Source: Rhynchopus sp. YZ270_cl-10 (lineage: Eukaryota; Euglenozoa; Diplonemea; Diplonemida; Diplonemidae). From it: 64,000 nt of DNA. The stretch is from contig OZ037918.1 of NCBI GenBank assembly GCA_964035575.1, positions 1,054,001 to 1,118,000 on the forward strand, in the 5' to 3' direction. The position numbers and the translations under genes are program-made. This document shows positions 11,512 to 22,340 of this stretch, piece after piece. Within the stretch, counting starts at the first letter, position 1, and the number at the start of each line of letters is the position of its first letter. Under the pieces are notes generated by a model. That model worked only from the letters and a program-made list of their open reading frames with translations, had not been told where the DNA came from and searched no databases.

Positions 11512-13018
11512 ATTTTTTTTTGTGGGGGAGATGGGGGATTTTTATCAGAAAATCAAGAATACGAAAAGTGAAGAGAGTAAAAAAAAAGACAAAAGGTTCC
11601 CAGTTCTGTTTTTCTTCTTCTTTGCTGCACTTTTTTCGGAGTTTTTACCACCTTCGGAAACTGATCGCTGCCCTCCGACACGACCTACAATTTTCCATCG
11701 CTGGCTGAACCCAGCCACCCACATTGTTTCCTGGCATGACCCGCTCTGGTCGACCCCTCGCAACTCCCCGGGCCCGATGAAGGAGTAGGGGCGGTGCGAG
11801 AGAAGAGGGCGGGAATGGCGTGTGCGGTACAGTAATGTACGACAAGAGTTCCCACGGCGGAGCAAAGGACCAGGGGCGGCGATCGGAGGAGGACGAGGTG
11901 AAGGGGGTTGCAGGCGCCCCTCGTTTTTCTTCTCGAACGCCTGGTAAAGCATCGTTGCCCCAGACGAGGGTCGTGGTGTTCGCCGCCCTCCCCCTGGCGT
12001 CCTTCGCGAAGCTCCTCGCTTTGCCCGATGTGGCAGGTGCCACAACAACGGCGTCTGAAATCAGCGATGTCCAGCATGCACCAGAACAGACCGGCGCATC
12101 ACCAAGATCACCGCTGCCGCCATAAGACCTTCAGACCACCACTCCGATCTTTGTACTGATTCTTGTTTTTTTGGCACCGCCTTGATCTTCTTTCTCGGCA
12201 CGGCATGTCGGCATGGTTTGCGTGCCATTGCTATAGGGGGGTCAGATGGACATCCCGTTGTACGGAGCATTCGACGTTCCGGCGAATGCTTACTTACATT
12301 ACGCGTTCCCACGGTAAGACTTCAAAGTCGCGTTGCTCACACCCCTGCGGTCGCTCTATCTGTTTCACACCTCATTTGTGCTCCTCGCTTCTCACATCAC
12401 CATCTGTACTTCAGGACTTTCACTTTCTTAGCTTTTCTCTTCTTCTATGTGGCTCTTTTTTTTGTAAACATATCAGTTTTAGGGTCTGCTTGTTTCTTCT
12501 GATACGAATGATTGTTTTCTGATACGGATGATCGTTGATATGAATTACGCGCTCAGGCGCTGTGGGGTCTGCTTTGTTGTGTTTTTCGGAAATTAATTAC
12601 TCGCTCGTAGGTAGATTCCAGCACATATATTTTGCGTTGACGCTTCCACACACACACTAAAAATCACCTGTTGGGTGGTGGTGTTGCGGAGCACGGTTGG
12701 GTGAGTGAACGACGTGACACTTTCCGCTCACAAAGTAGTGTGCGTAAAAAAAAAAAGTGGAAGCGTACAACTAACAAACTCTGTGCATCACAGAAAGCTA
12801 ACCGCTGCCTTCCGTTGTGCTCTCGAGTCCTTCGTAAGGAGAAACATTGGGCTTTTAAACCCTACGGTAGTAGTGAGGTTTTTACCCCTCCTATGTTGGG
12901 TCGCTGTATGACAAGAGAGTGGTGTGCCGTGTTGTTTCTTTCCACATCCCCCACATCCCATATCCACCGCAATAAAGGAAAACAAAGGAAAAATCTCGGA
13001 AACACATAAAAAGCAACA
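11512..13018. other. Intergenic region with unresolved GC-rich stretch
   Basis: From 11690 to 12150 composition is GC-rich and gene-like on both strands, with overlapping open frames of up to 167 codons but no recognisable protein. A short + frame at 12246 reads MDIPLYGAFDVPANAYLHY before a stop that could be a GTAAGA donor. It may be a small exon, but I cannot connect it. A near-direct repeat (ttctgatacg a/g atgattgtt) lies at about 12497-12535, and a SINE-like repeat at 12634-12760. Confidence 0.45.
12634..12760 (+). repeat. SINE-like dispersed repeat, copy 1
   Basis: Starts gcgttgacgcttccacacac and runs through gttgcggagcacggttgggt and acactttccgctcacaaagt to an A-run and tggaagc. A nearly identical copy lies on the minus strand at 46074-46203. 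Confidence 0.75.
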
Positions 13019-14284
13019 ATGGATTTGACCATCAAAGGGGTGAACGGAGTGAAGGATACGGTCGAGCTGGGTGAGGATGACACACCTGCAGTGCTGCGGC
13101 AGAAGGTCGCGTCTGCAGTGGGGTTGCCTGAAGACGGCTTTGTGATGAGTGCCGGAGGGGAGGCGCTGGACGAAGGATACGACATGACGCAGCTGAGTGC
13201 TGGAGACACAATTGTGTTGACGACAGCAAAGCGGTTCGAGGCCAGAGCAGCACTTCATGCGTTGGGCGAGACCGACATCACGGTGGAGGGGCTGGAGAGT
13301 GTGAGGGATCCTGAGGTGGCGAGTTTGCTTCTGCGGGCGGAGGTGTCGCAGGCGATTCCGGATGGGTTTCTCTCAATGGAATCGTTGACGAGTTTTGATT
13401 TGAGCGCTGAGTCTGTTGTGACTCAAATTGGGCACCGCTTTCTGAAGTCCTGCACTTCGTTGACATCCATCGACCTCTCTGGGTTGATCCATGTTACAGA
13501 AATAGGCAGCAGATTTCTTTGTGAATGCACTGCTTTGTGTACACTGGACCTAACATCACTGGGCCGTGTTACAGAAATTAAACACAGCTTCCTGTCTGGA
13601 TGCAGTTCCTTGCGCACACTGGACTTAACACCGCTGGGCAGTGTTACAGAAACTGGGAGCTTCTTCCTGTCTGGATGCAGTTCTTTGTGCACACTGGACT
13701 TGAGACCACTGGGCAATCTTACAAAAACTGGGGACGCTTTTCTTTCTAAATGCACTGCTTTGTGTGCATTGGACTTGGCACCACTGGGCCGTGTTACAGA
13801 AATTCAGAGTGGCTTTCTTTTTGAATGTAGTGCTTTGCGTACACTGGACTTTACACCAATGAGCCGTGTGACGCAAATTGAGGGATTATTCCTCGAAGGA
13901 TGCAGCGCTTTGTGTACACTGGACTTGAGACCACTCAGCATTGTCACACAAATAGGAAGCAGATTTCTTCGTGGATGCACTGCTTTGTGTACGCTGGACT
14001 TGATGCCAATGGGCCGTGTTACACAAATAGGCAGCAGCTTCGTTAGTGGATGCACTGCTTTGTGTACACTGGACCTATCATCACTGGGCCGTGCTACACA
14101 GGTTGATCGCTCCTTCCTTTCTGGATGCACTTCGTTGGAGAGCGTCTACGTCTCCAGCAACGATGTTATGTCGAAGAACGTGAGGGAAGGCATGCGGGGG
14201 AAGTTAGTGGTTGAATCCCGTCCGAAACGCAGCAGAGACGACCCACCGGAGGAATCCCGCAAGCGACGGAGACACACAGAGTGA
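13019..14284 (+). CDS. Ubiquitin-like domain plus BspA-type leucine-rich repeat protein
   Basis: A 421-residue single-exon protein. Residues 1-70 match the beta-grasp pattern of ubiquitin-like domains: MDLTIKGVNGVKDTVEL, then a helix LRQKVASAVGLPED, then TQLSAGDTIVLTTA. Residues about 105-385 hold roughly ten 24-residue repeats of the form FLSGCTALCTLDLxxLGRVTQI, the BspA/TpLRR type known from bacterial and protist surface proteins. The C-terminus is basic (PKRSRDD...SRKRRR), a likely bipartite nuclear signal, so a nuclear or adaptor role is more likely than a surface one. There is no signal peptide. The repeats are very similar to each other at DNA level, suggesting recent expansion or conversion. 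Partners cannot be read from the sequence. Confidence 0.85.
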   Translation: MDLTIKGVNGVKDTVELGEDDTPAVLRQKVASAVGLPEDGFVMSAGGEALDEGYDMTQLSAGDTIVLTTAKRFEARAALHALGETDITVEGLESVRDPEVASLLLRAEVSQAIPDGFLSMESLTSFDLSAESVVTQIGHRFLKSCTSLTSIDLSGLIHVTEIGSRFLCECTALCTLDLTSLGRVTEIKHSFLSGCSSLRTLDLTPLGSVTETGSFFLSGCSSLCTLDLRPLGNLTKTGDAFLSKCTALCALDLAPLGRVTEIQSGFLFECSALRTLDFTPMSRVTQIEGLFLEGCSALCTLDLRPLSIVTQIGSRFLRGCTALCTLDLMPMGRVTQIGSSFVSGCTALCTLDLSSLGRATQVDRSFLSGCTSLESVYVSSNDVMSKNVREGMRGKLVVESRPKRSRDDPPEESRKRRRHTE

Positions 14285-14929
14285 CACCGCCAGCTGCGTA
14301 CTGCTGACCTCAAAGCTGCACACACCCCACTCCGCAAGCACTGCAGGCAACAGGGCTGGAAAGGCCGCTGCAGCGGCTGCGTGCGGGCGGGGGTTTCTTA
14401 TGCGACGGCGACAGGCGGCTGACCAGGGTGTGCACAAATGGTAGAACGATGTTGTGAAAGAGTAATTTTGGATGGCTTTTTGGGTCAGGGCACATCCTAA
14501 ATATTGCGGTCGGAGCCGATATGAACAAAGGGGAGGGAAACTAAGACAAAGTGGGGAGGGTGTTCTCTTGCACACCGGGTCTTGCATGCACTTCAGTAAT
14601 TACACTAACTATGTCACAAAGCAATTACCAGCTTGGTGAGCCATCCGGTCACTTACGCTGCGACCCCACTACGGGAAGTCACTCAACAACCTATATAAAC
14701 GCGTTTTTACCCCTCCTATACTTGCACCTCGCCCACCTTCCTCATGCCATCGAGTCTGCATACGGAACCCACGAAGGAGCTTTCATGTTGAAGGCATTGG
14801 TCACAATACTTCACGCATCCTTATGCGTCTGAACACTTCACCAAGGTGGTCGCCACTTCCCGCCACCAACACGGCCACTTTCTCACATCACTCATCCTTT
14901 CCCCCACCTCCCACATCCCACATCAGTAA
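14285..14929. other. Intergenic region
   Basis: No gene seen. It holds a 17-nt sequence (gtttttacccctcctat, 14703-14719) identical to one upstream of the preceding gene (12878-12894). Just before the next ATG is a plausible trans-splice acceptor, CACATCAG followed by TAAATG. Confidence 0.5.
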
Positions 14930-15832
14930 ATGCCGAGTGTCCGTTATGTGCTTAATGATGAGGAGTTGATCGAAACTCCAAGTGGTAGGGATGGTGTGAG
15001 TGCCGTGGAGGAGGAGGCTGCACGGGCACATGCGGCGAATATTGTGCAGGAGCTGGGTGTGTTGCTGCACCTCCCGCAGGTCACGGTGATGCGCGCTGGG
15101 GTGCTGCTGCAGCGGTTCTGGTGTGTGGCGAGTCTGCGGAGCCAGTCTTTGGACAGCGCGGCAGGGGCCGCTGTGATGTTGGTCTCGAAGCTGGACGACC
15201 GTTCGCAGACACCGGATGTGATCATCAACGCGATGGAGTGTCTCCGTACAGACAGCATGCATGCCACACCACTGCCCGCACATTCGCAGGACTTCCTCCG
15301 CCAGAAACGCCGCCTCGTCCGCGCCGAGCAACGCATCCTACGCGACCTGGGCTACCACGTGGACGTCGAGGACCCCTACAAATACCTGGTATTCTATGTA
15401 CACGAGGTGCTGCAGGATGAGCCGTCCGTGCTGCAGGCGGCGTGGGGTTACCTCAGCGACTCTATGCTCACCTCAGCCTGCGTCTTCTGCGCACCTCATG
15501 AGCTGGCCCTTGCCAGTCTCTTCCTCGCCCTGCGCAAGCTCGGGAGGGACTACCCGACGTCAGTGGCAGGGACGACGACGCCCTGGTGGGCGCTCTTCTC
15601 TGTCAGCACAGAGCGCATTACCGCAGTGGTCGAACGCATTGCCAGGGCATACGTCGTTGTGCCCCAACCCTTGCGGAGGCTAGATAAGGAGCCAGGAGGA
15701 GGAGGTGGAGGTGCAAGTGGTACACAGTCGAGAACATCAACCCCAACCCCAGACAGTGCTGGAGGAGGCCTCCCCGGTCGTGGTGACACCCTTGTGTTGT
15801 CCTCGCAAGGGGAAGGTGAAGAAGGGAAATGA
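14930..15832 (+). CDS. Cyclin, L/T-like (transcription or splicing type)
   Basis: A 300-residue protein with two cyclin boxes. The first carries LGVLLHLPQVTVMRAGVLLQ and a FW...SLRSQSLDSAAGAAVML helix, then DVIINAMECLR as in cyclin L. The linker RRLVRAEQRILRDLGYHV leads to DPYKYLVFYVHEVLQ and the second box (WGYLSDSMLTSACVFCAPHELALASLFLALR). Such cyclins pair with CDK11/CDK12-like kinases and act on transcription elongation and splicing in the nucleus. Here the extensions are short, ending in a glycine/serine-rich tail without the RS domain of animal cyclin L, so the exact subfamily is uncertain. Single exon; the ATG at 14930 precedes the first conserved helix by a normal distance. Confidence 0.85.
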   Translation: MPSVRYVLNDEELIETPSGRDGVSAVEEEAARAHAANIVQELGVLLHLPQVTVMRAGVLLQRFWCVASLRSQSLDSAAGAAVMLVSKLDDRSQTPDVIINAMECLRTDSMHATPLPAHSQDFLRQKRRLVRAEQRILRDLGYHVDVEDPYKYLVFYVHEVLQDEPSVLQAAWGYLSDSMLTSACVFCAPHELALASLFLALRKLGRDYPTSVAGTTTPWWALFSVSTERITAVVERIARAYVVVPQPLRRLDKEPGGGGGGASGTQSRTSTPTPDSAGGGLPGRGDTLVLSSQGEGEEGK

Positions 15833-16343
15833 GTTGTGACCCCGGGATGCGAAATATGCTTTGTACGTAATGTTTAGAGCATGTTGACATCTCACTGTGG
15901 GGGAGGGGTGAAAGGGAGAAAAAAGGGGGTGTTGTGTGGACGCTCCTTATGTTAATAAAACAAAAGTGGGGTTTTTTTTATTGTATAAGGTGACAAAGTG
16001 CGAGAGACTTTTTCATCTAAAAAAAAGCCTCTTTTTTTTTTCCCTCTCGTGCAAAGAAAATCTCTGAACAGAATTTAAAACAGGAATATCTAAATCATTT
16101 TTCACCTCCTCACTCCCTCACCCCATCCTCTCTCCTCTCGCCTCACACCAAACCACAGCAAAAAAAAAACCAACACAAATACAACCCCCGCTTTTATTGA
16201 TGTAAAATCGGGGATAAAGAAGAGGATTTCTTCTTCTCTTTTCAAAGGTTTCGGTGAAGACACTACGTCTCAGAGTCTTCTGAACTCTTCATAAATACCT
16301 TTTCTTTCTCTCTCTTCTCTCTTTTATCTTTTCCCTCTTCACA
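15833..16343. other. Intergenic region with hairpin module A
   Basis: T-rich and A-rich tracts with a module A hairpin at 15989-16018, and nearby a reversed ctctcgtgca (16042-16051) echoing its loop. The C/T-rich sequence after 16260 is the likely leader of the next gene. Confidence 0.5.
15989..16018 (+). repeat. Hairpin module A, copy 2
   Basis: GGTGAC AAAGT, loop GCGAGAG, ACTTT TTCATCT. Stem bases differ from copy 1 on both sides so that pairing is kept. Confidence 0.65.
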
Positions 16344-19303
16344 ATGCTTCACCGTGTTCTCACACTACGCTGCTCTGTGGTAGGTTCATCTGTGACAGCT
16401 GCGCCATCGTCGTCATCGCTCCTCCCTCACCTCTCCGAGGATGTGCCACCCACGTACGACGTGCCCTCCGCCCTGTCAGCACCCAGCATCGACGACGAAC
16501 TCGGACCCATCTTCGAAGGTAGCGGACAGTACTACCGGAACACAACGTTGAAGGAACGTCTCCCTGGGTATGCGAAACGATGGAAATGGCATGCCGGGTT
16601 TCTGCAAAACGACATGAAACTGCCGTTCGAAACGAAGCAACGCGAAATGGCGAATGGAAGCTGGTTTGCCGTCCCGCATCTCGGACGGAGAGTACAAGGG
16701 AAACCTCATTTCCATGTTCTCACTGCGAACCACGTAATGCATCCGTTCCTTTACCCAGAGCTCTACAATTTTGAGGGCGGCCTGGAGCTGATCAAATATG
16801 CAAGTGTACATGATGTGTCCGCAAAGCTGTTTACTGCGACGCCAGATGGGGAGAGGTCTGCATCTCTCTTCCGCACCGTGCCGGAGCTTACGTATGCGCA
16901 CCCACTGCGGCATTTGGATATGTGCGTGCTTCATCCTTCTGCCCTCGCGTCGGAGAGTTTTGTTAACTCCGGGGGCGCCTTCCGGCATGCACAAAGCACC
17001 TCCTCCAACACCTTCTCCCACGAACAGTCCATCGAAGAGCAAATCGCTGCCGAAGTGTCAGATGCATCGTGCTTCCCATTTCACTTCCAACTCCTCAGTT
17101 TTGACTGCGCGCCGCTCACCCCAGGGGAACGTGTCATGGTGCACGGACACTCTGTAAACACTACCATGGATTTGCACTCTTTGATGCGCCCCAACACTAT
17201 GCGCTGCACGGTTCTCGAGGCGAAGGGGGAGGAGGCGCAGAACCCGCTTGCTGGAGAGGCAGGATACGTGGTGATTGAGTCTGAGAAGGAGGAGCCCTTT
17301 CCGCATGGGGTGTGCGGAGGGCCGGTTCTCCGTGACGGGAACGTCGTAGGGATGCTGATAGCATGCTTCACCGACGAGCCCCATAAGGCCCTATGTGTAT
17401 CGTCTGCCGCGCTGAGGTCCTTCCTTCTCCGCATAGAGGATGCCTGGCGATACCCGGCACCACCCTCCACAAACTTCCTCCGCGACAACGGCCTCCTCTC
17501 TGGCCACCTCACGCACCTCCCCCCGACCCTCACCGGAGGTACCAACGAGGTTGTGCCCACCCGGTATCTGCCCCCTTCCCTGCTTCCAACCCCAACCACC
17601 TCGAAGACCATTCGAGAGTATGCGGACCTCAAATTCAATGATCCGCTCCCAAAGAATTTTCAACCCCCAGCGTTGACTGCAGGAGGTGGAAGGCAGATTG
17701 TTTCGAGAGATCGAACCAACCCTTACGGCGAGCTTCCTGCAGACTCTGCGTTGGGGACGCAGTGTCTTCCGATTTTTCCTGGGTATCCGGATGTGTCAAG
17801 CGAGGCGCAACGCGCTGGGGTTGCCGAGGCCTCCGACGAACTGCCCGGGTGGCTGCTGAAGTACGGCTCCACAGAGGCGTATCTGCTTGCGCAAGGGGTG
17901 CGTCCGCAGCAGAGTGGGGTGTCCAATGATGAGGTCCTCTTCTTCAAGAACTACTCCACCCCAGAAGCTGGGGGTGCTGGAGGTGGTTTGATGTTGGATG
18001 TGTCAGAGAGGGAGACGCAGAAGTACTTAGCGAATGCGGGGGAGGCCGAGGTGGAGGAGGTGGTGAAAGAGACACCGAAGAAGAAAGCGCGCGACATCAA
18101 CATGGACGCCTTCTTTGGGAAGGAGGAGTACATTGCGCAGCGGACACAGCGTGTAGAGGGGCGGCTGCTTGCGTATCGTTCTGAGGTGGCAGGGCACCTC
18201 GCAGACGACTCTGTGGAAGGGAAACAACGGGCGGAGGAGGTGCGAGAGGAGGCCGACTCTTTCATCGCAGCAGAGCGTGAGCTGTCCTGGGTACGTGGTG
18301 ATGTGCGCTATCAGAGCGAGGAAAGCAAAGGGTTCCAGGCGGAGCTTTCCTTGCTGGAAGCCGAGAAGGATAACACCCCTTTGGCGATCACTGCGAATGA
18401 TGTGAATGATGTAAATGATGTGCATAAGGACGACGTAGCATCGGGGGAGTTGGTCGGTGGTCCTGTGGAGTCATTGGATACATCGCTGGACGCCTTCGCT
18501 GACGACCACGTAGGTGCGGCTCCGATACTTTTCACTGCAGAGGATGAAGAGGAGAAGGGTAGTGGTGGTGGTGGTGGTCATGGAGGAGGCTTCGTGCCGC
18601 AGAGACAGCAGAGCTTCCGGCACACCAGGTCGGTGGTGTACAAACCCGCGCAGCATGACATGAGGCAGGATGCTGAGGCAGGGGAGCTCCCCCCACCAAG
18701 ACCATTGGAGGATGTGGTGGATCCGTTCCAAAGTGAGGTGGAGGGAAGTGAGAGCAGTCGCCGTGGGCGTGCCTTGTTGCAGGAGGTGTCTGCAGAGGTG
18801 AGGGCGGCAGAAAGGGCAGAGGTGGAGGTGAAGGTGGATGAGGAAGACCCCCTGGCCTTTGGTGCGGGTGGTGAGGTATACAGTGCGGAAGAGGGGGGTG
18901 GTGGTGGGAAGGGTAGTGTGCAGGGGCGTGATGAAGCTCCTGCCGGAGTGCACGCTGCAGGGCCACGGAGTGTGGCCGAACATCTGTCGGTGATCAACAA
19001 GGTATGTTCCCCTTTGAAAATTTCATTTTATTTGTGGCTTTGTTGGTTTGAATGATAACTGAATGACGAGGGATCACTAAGGTGAATACCAATGAACCTT
19101 TCTTCATTTTGTATTTCTCCCTTTCATTTGACCCCCTTCCACAGGACGCAGCCATGCGCACCGTACCTGAGGAGGTCAGAGAGCGCATCGCCAAGCAGCG
19201 TGCAGACCTGGACCGGCAACGCAGTGGTGGCGACAGCGACCCTCATGGCACATCACCCAAGGCGAACACTCCACATGGCACCCTTAATGCCTTCGACCAC
19301 TAG
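16344..19303 (+). CDS. Trypsin-fold protein with Cys nucleophile, possibly mitochondrial, two exons
   Basis: Exons 16344-19001 and 19145-19303 (phase-0 intron GTATGT...CACAG) give 938 residues. The N-terminus MLHRVLTLRCSVVGSSV is basic and amphipathic, like a mitochondrial presequence. A chymotrypsin-like pattern follows: TANHV with His130, HLDMCVL with Asp192, and GVCGGPVL with Cys324 where trypsin-like proteases have GDSGGP. So the nucleophile is Cys, not Ser: either a cysteine-type protease, as in some viral and peroxisomal relatives of the fold, or an inactive scaffold. The rest (residues 400-938) is acidic, low-complexity and helical with Gly/His/Val-rich stretches, and no domain I recognise. 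The splice adds a conserved-looking basic helix (VPEEVRERIAKQRADLDRQR). Confidence 0.75.
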
Positions 19304-19938
19304 ACAGAAGGACAGATGCATTCTGTGCAAAGTTCCGAAGGTTGAACTGCCACATGTCAAATGTATCGGTTAACACCTCGCTTACACAGTCGCTCTGCGT
19401 ATGAGTCTTCCGCCCAGATGAGGAGATTGTGGTTCAGACCTACTGCCGCAGATCGATCTCACATAGCTACGGAAGTGCACTCTTATGGGCCCTGTTCCGT
19501 CGTACCACAAGCACCTGGAGCGGTGCACAGCACTTCTAAGGGGAGAGGGAGAGTGAGAAATGATCCAGTAGAGGGGACCAACACCGCGTCATATTTTGAC
19601 AGAGTTTTTTTGTCCTCAAAAAGAAAAACGTGTTCCAAGGGTCAAACGAACTGGAGAAGAAAAAGAATAGGCTCGACCCTATCCAAAACCCCCCGCCACC
19701 CTCCTCCTCCCCACTTCTGCTTTGCGCCCCTTCCTAATCCTCAGAACGCCACTCCGCATCTACACCCCCTCTTCTATACCCCATGGTCGGTCTGCTCCAC
19801 AGAAATGACCCCTGGGTCGTTGTGACGTGATCACCCCCTCACATCCACCAGGCTATATTCCGTCTGATCACACCCTCTCCCCTTCAGGCACAAACAAACC
19901 TTCTCCCCCCAACCCCCAACCCCCCCCACCCAACACCA
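19304..19938. other. Intergenic region
   Basis: No gene or clear repeat. Strongly C-rich in the last 250 nt, the usual look of leaders in this window. Confidence 0.5.
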
Positions 19939-21639
19939 ATGGACTCCTTCGAGTCCGCTGGGGAGCTGTGGGCGGCGTTGGACCCAACGTTGCGGCGAAG
20001 TCTGGACCACTTCTGCGCGGACCTGCGGTATCGGTACTCTTTGGTGGCTGCGTGCAGGCTGGGCCCTGGGCGGGAGGCGCTTGGGGTGGAGGTGGACTCT
20101 GCGGGGCAGGTTGTATCGTGCGGGGATGCGCTGCGGAGATACCTGGAAGAGGCTGACGTGGGGGCACAGGACTTCATGCACGCACAGCCCATTCTGGTGT
20201 CGATCAACTACAACGACACTGACGTGCCCTGCGGGCCGCTTGGCTACTCCGTCGTGCCCGCCCTGGTCACCTTCCTTGCCGAAAAAGCCAGCAAAGCGGA
20301 CATCGAGGTCCGCCTCTCCTTCGAATCGCGCTCCCTTGCCCTCCCTTCCCTCCCATTCGGCTTGGCCACCCAAGGTGGTGAGGGGTTTGGCTTTGACTTC
20401 AAAGCGCTTCCAGGAACCGGTCTCGTGGTGACAAGCGCACAGCCGGGCCTACCGTTCTTCGAGGCGCTCCAAAAGGCGAACCCGCAAGCGCGAGACGCAG
20501 AGGGTGTGTTGATTGACTGTGTGGGAGGGTTGAAGGTTTCGCGTGATGAGCCGCAGGAGAGCTTTACCAATATTGTGTCGAAGTTTCTGGTGCAGTTTGC
20601 ACGGTCGCGCACGCTCCCGCCTCAGAATAGCGAAATGCAGAAGAAACAGAGCAGACTCTACCTTACTGTCCGCTTTCCCGTCCATATCAACACCCGCGCG
20701 CCGCCACCCATATATCTCCTACGCGATGCATACAAAGAAATCCTTAAGGTAAGTCTATTGGTCAGTCCTGACTTCCACAAGGAGGTTTTGAGTGGTCTGC
20801 AAAACGGCGTCAGCAACGCTGCGGTGAGCGCGAGACGGTTCAACGCGGCTTTGGAGGCTCAGGCGAAGGAGCGGGCCAGCGCCTTGAAGATGGACGCATC
20901 TGTTGTGACAGAGTCGCCCAACCTCTTCCGCCTTGCCTGCGAAATGATTCTGGGTACCGGAGAAGCCAAGGACGGCTCTATCGCAAGCAGCCTTGAGGAG
21001 AACGGTTGCCGCAGCATAAGAGAAGTGCTGCGTCTCCATGTGCGCAGTAGAGAGCGGTATGTAAAGGCCTCGATGGGGCGCAGATCGAGCAACCAAAGCC
21101 GTGCCGCAAAGACAGAGCAGTTCATCAAGAATTCGGTGATCGATCAGCAGTTGGTGCAAAGCTCTGAGGGGAAGCTCACGCTGTCGTACCTGGGGGATGG
21201 GGTGGATGCGTTGTGGGATGCAAAGACGCAGTACGACTGTCCAGTGTGCAAGGACCAGGTGGTGTCCGCAGAGCATTCGCACTCAACGAAGGAGCTGAAG
21301 AGCTTTGTGTACATGAGCATTTTCAACGTCGATTCGTCGAAGTGCCCGCCGATCTCGCACTTCCTCAGCAGAGTGGGCTGGCAGCATTGGGAGCTTGCCG
21401 AGCTGGTGGTGCCGCTCCACCTGCACCCGGAGAGGGCACCGCTGCTGAACTCCCACGGCACAGCTGATGTGCGTGTCCGTGCTGTGATGCGGCCTGAGCA
21501 AGTAGCCCGCTTCATGACAGCGGCAGCGGACCTCAGTGCGGTGCTCCAACGTCACTTCAAATATGACTTCACCGGAGAAGTTGTCAGGCAACGGTGGACC
21601 GCTGAGGTGAACGAGCTTAAACGAAAACGAGAGCATTGA
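19939..21639 (+). CDS. Unknown protein with a PDZ-like segment
   Basis: A 566-residue protein I do not recognise. Residues about 145-205 (GFGFDFKALPGTGLVVTSAQ, then a helix and GVLIDCVGGLKVSR) have the shape of a PDZ domain, a weak assignment. The middle is helical and charged. Near residue 434 there is one CPVCKD pair followed by a His-rich turn (SAEHSHST), which may bind zinc but lacks a clear second Cys pair. The C-terminus is basic. A perfect donor-like AAGGTAAGT occurs at about 20746-20754 (codon ~270), but the frame stays open through it and no good acceptor follows, so I treat this as one exon. Confidence 0.7.
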   Translation: MDSFESAGELWAALDPTLRRSLDHFCADLRYRYSLVAACRLGPGREALGVEVDSAGQVVSCGDALRRYLEEADVGAQDFMHAQPILVSINYNDTDVPCGPLGYSVVPALVTFLAEKASKADIEVRLSFESRSLALPSLPFGLATQGGEGFGFDFKALPGTGLVVTSAQPGLPFFEALQKANPQARDAEGVLIDCVGGLKVSRDEPQESFTNIVSKFLVQFARSRTLPPQNSEMQKKQSRLYLTVRFPVHINTRAPPPIYLLRDAYKEILKVSLLVSPDFHKEVLSGLQNGVSNAAVSARRFNAALEAQAKERASALKMDASVVTESPNLFRLACEMILGTGEAKDGSIASSLEENGCRSIREVLRLHVRSRERYVKASMGRRSSNQSRAAKTEQFIKNSVIDQQLVQSSEGKLTLSYLGDGVDALWDAKTQYDCPVCKDQVVSAEHSHSTKELKSFVYMSIFNVDSSKCPPISHFLSRVGWQHWELAELVVPLHLHPERAPLLNSHGTADVRVRAVMRPEQVARFMTAAADLSAVLQRHFKYDFTGEVVRQRWTAEVNELKRKREH

Positions 21640-22340
21640 AATGGTCACAAAATAAGCAAAAAAAAGACCGGGGTTCGGGGGGAAGGGTGGGAGTACACGA
21701 TACCACACCCAATGCGCACTTTAAAATCATGTGGTTACGTGTTGACGATACAGTAGAAGAGCTTCTCTCTCTCTTGTGTTGGGATGTGGCGTGAAACAGT
21801 TGTGGGGTAGTTAAGCATGGAGCATTGTCCAAATTGCGTTGTGTGCTTTTGGGCGAGCGGGGGGGGATTGCACGTTAAAGGGGGAAGGGAATAAGGGGAG
21901 CGTTCGTTGCAAACGCTTTTTTTTTGTACCCTGCTATGGGGGGGAGGGGTTCAGAGAGAGGGGGGTATTCTGCTGGTGTCTCTGGGATAATAAGGTGATA
22001 GTGGGTGTGATGAAATGGCGATATTTTTTGGCCTCAGTCAGAGGATAACGCTGTAATCGCCCAAAGGCAAATCTGTCAGTTTTTTTTTTTTTTTGCCTGT
22101 TTTGAGCCCGAGAGCACCATCATTTAGAAAAATTCTCGATAATTTTTCACAACCGTCAAAAAAAAAACCTTCAAAACAAGAACACTAGATAAAGAAAGGG
22201 TAAAAGAGGTCAAAAAAAAAAAGCAGATCATATTTTCGCTGCCCCACTACACCCAATTCAACCACACCATTTACCCAAAGAGGGGTGCTACACCCGACAC
22301 ACCCTGCTCCCCTGCTCCCCTTCTCCCCTTCCCCCTCATC
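21640..22340. other. Intergenic region
   Basis: G-rich then T/A-rich low complexity, with a poly-T run at about 22080-22094. A C-rich leader (22245-22340) precedes the next ATG. No structured repeat recognised. Confidence 0.5.

Noticed and set aside
11545-12125. Open frames on both strands in a GC-rich gap
   Set aside because: No frame looks like a protein, there are no splice-supported joins and none has a plausible leader; kept only as an unresolved region.
20745-20790. Possible intron in the unknown PDZ-like gene (AAGGTAAGT)
   Set aside because: The reading frame is open through it, no acceptor with a pyrimidine tract follows at the intron sizes seen elsewhere, and donors here are GTATG, not GTAAG.
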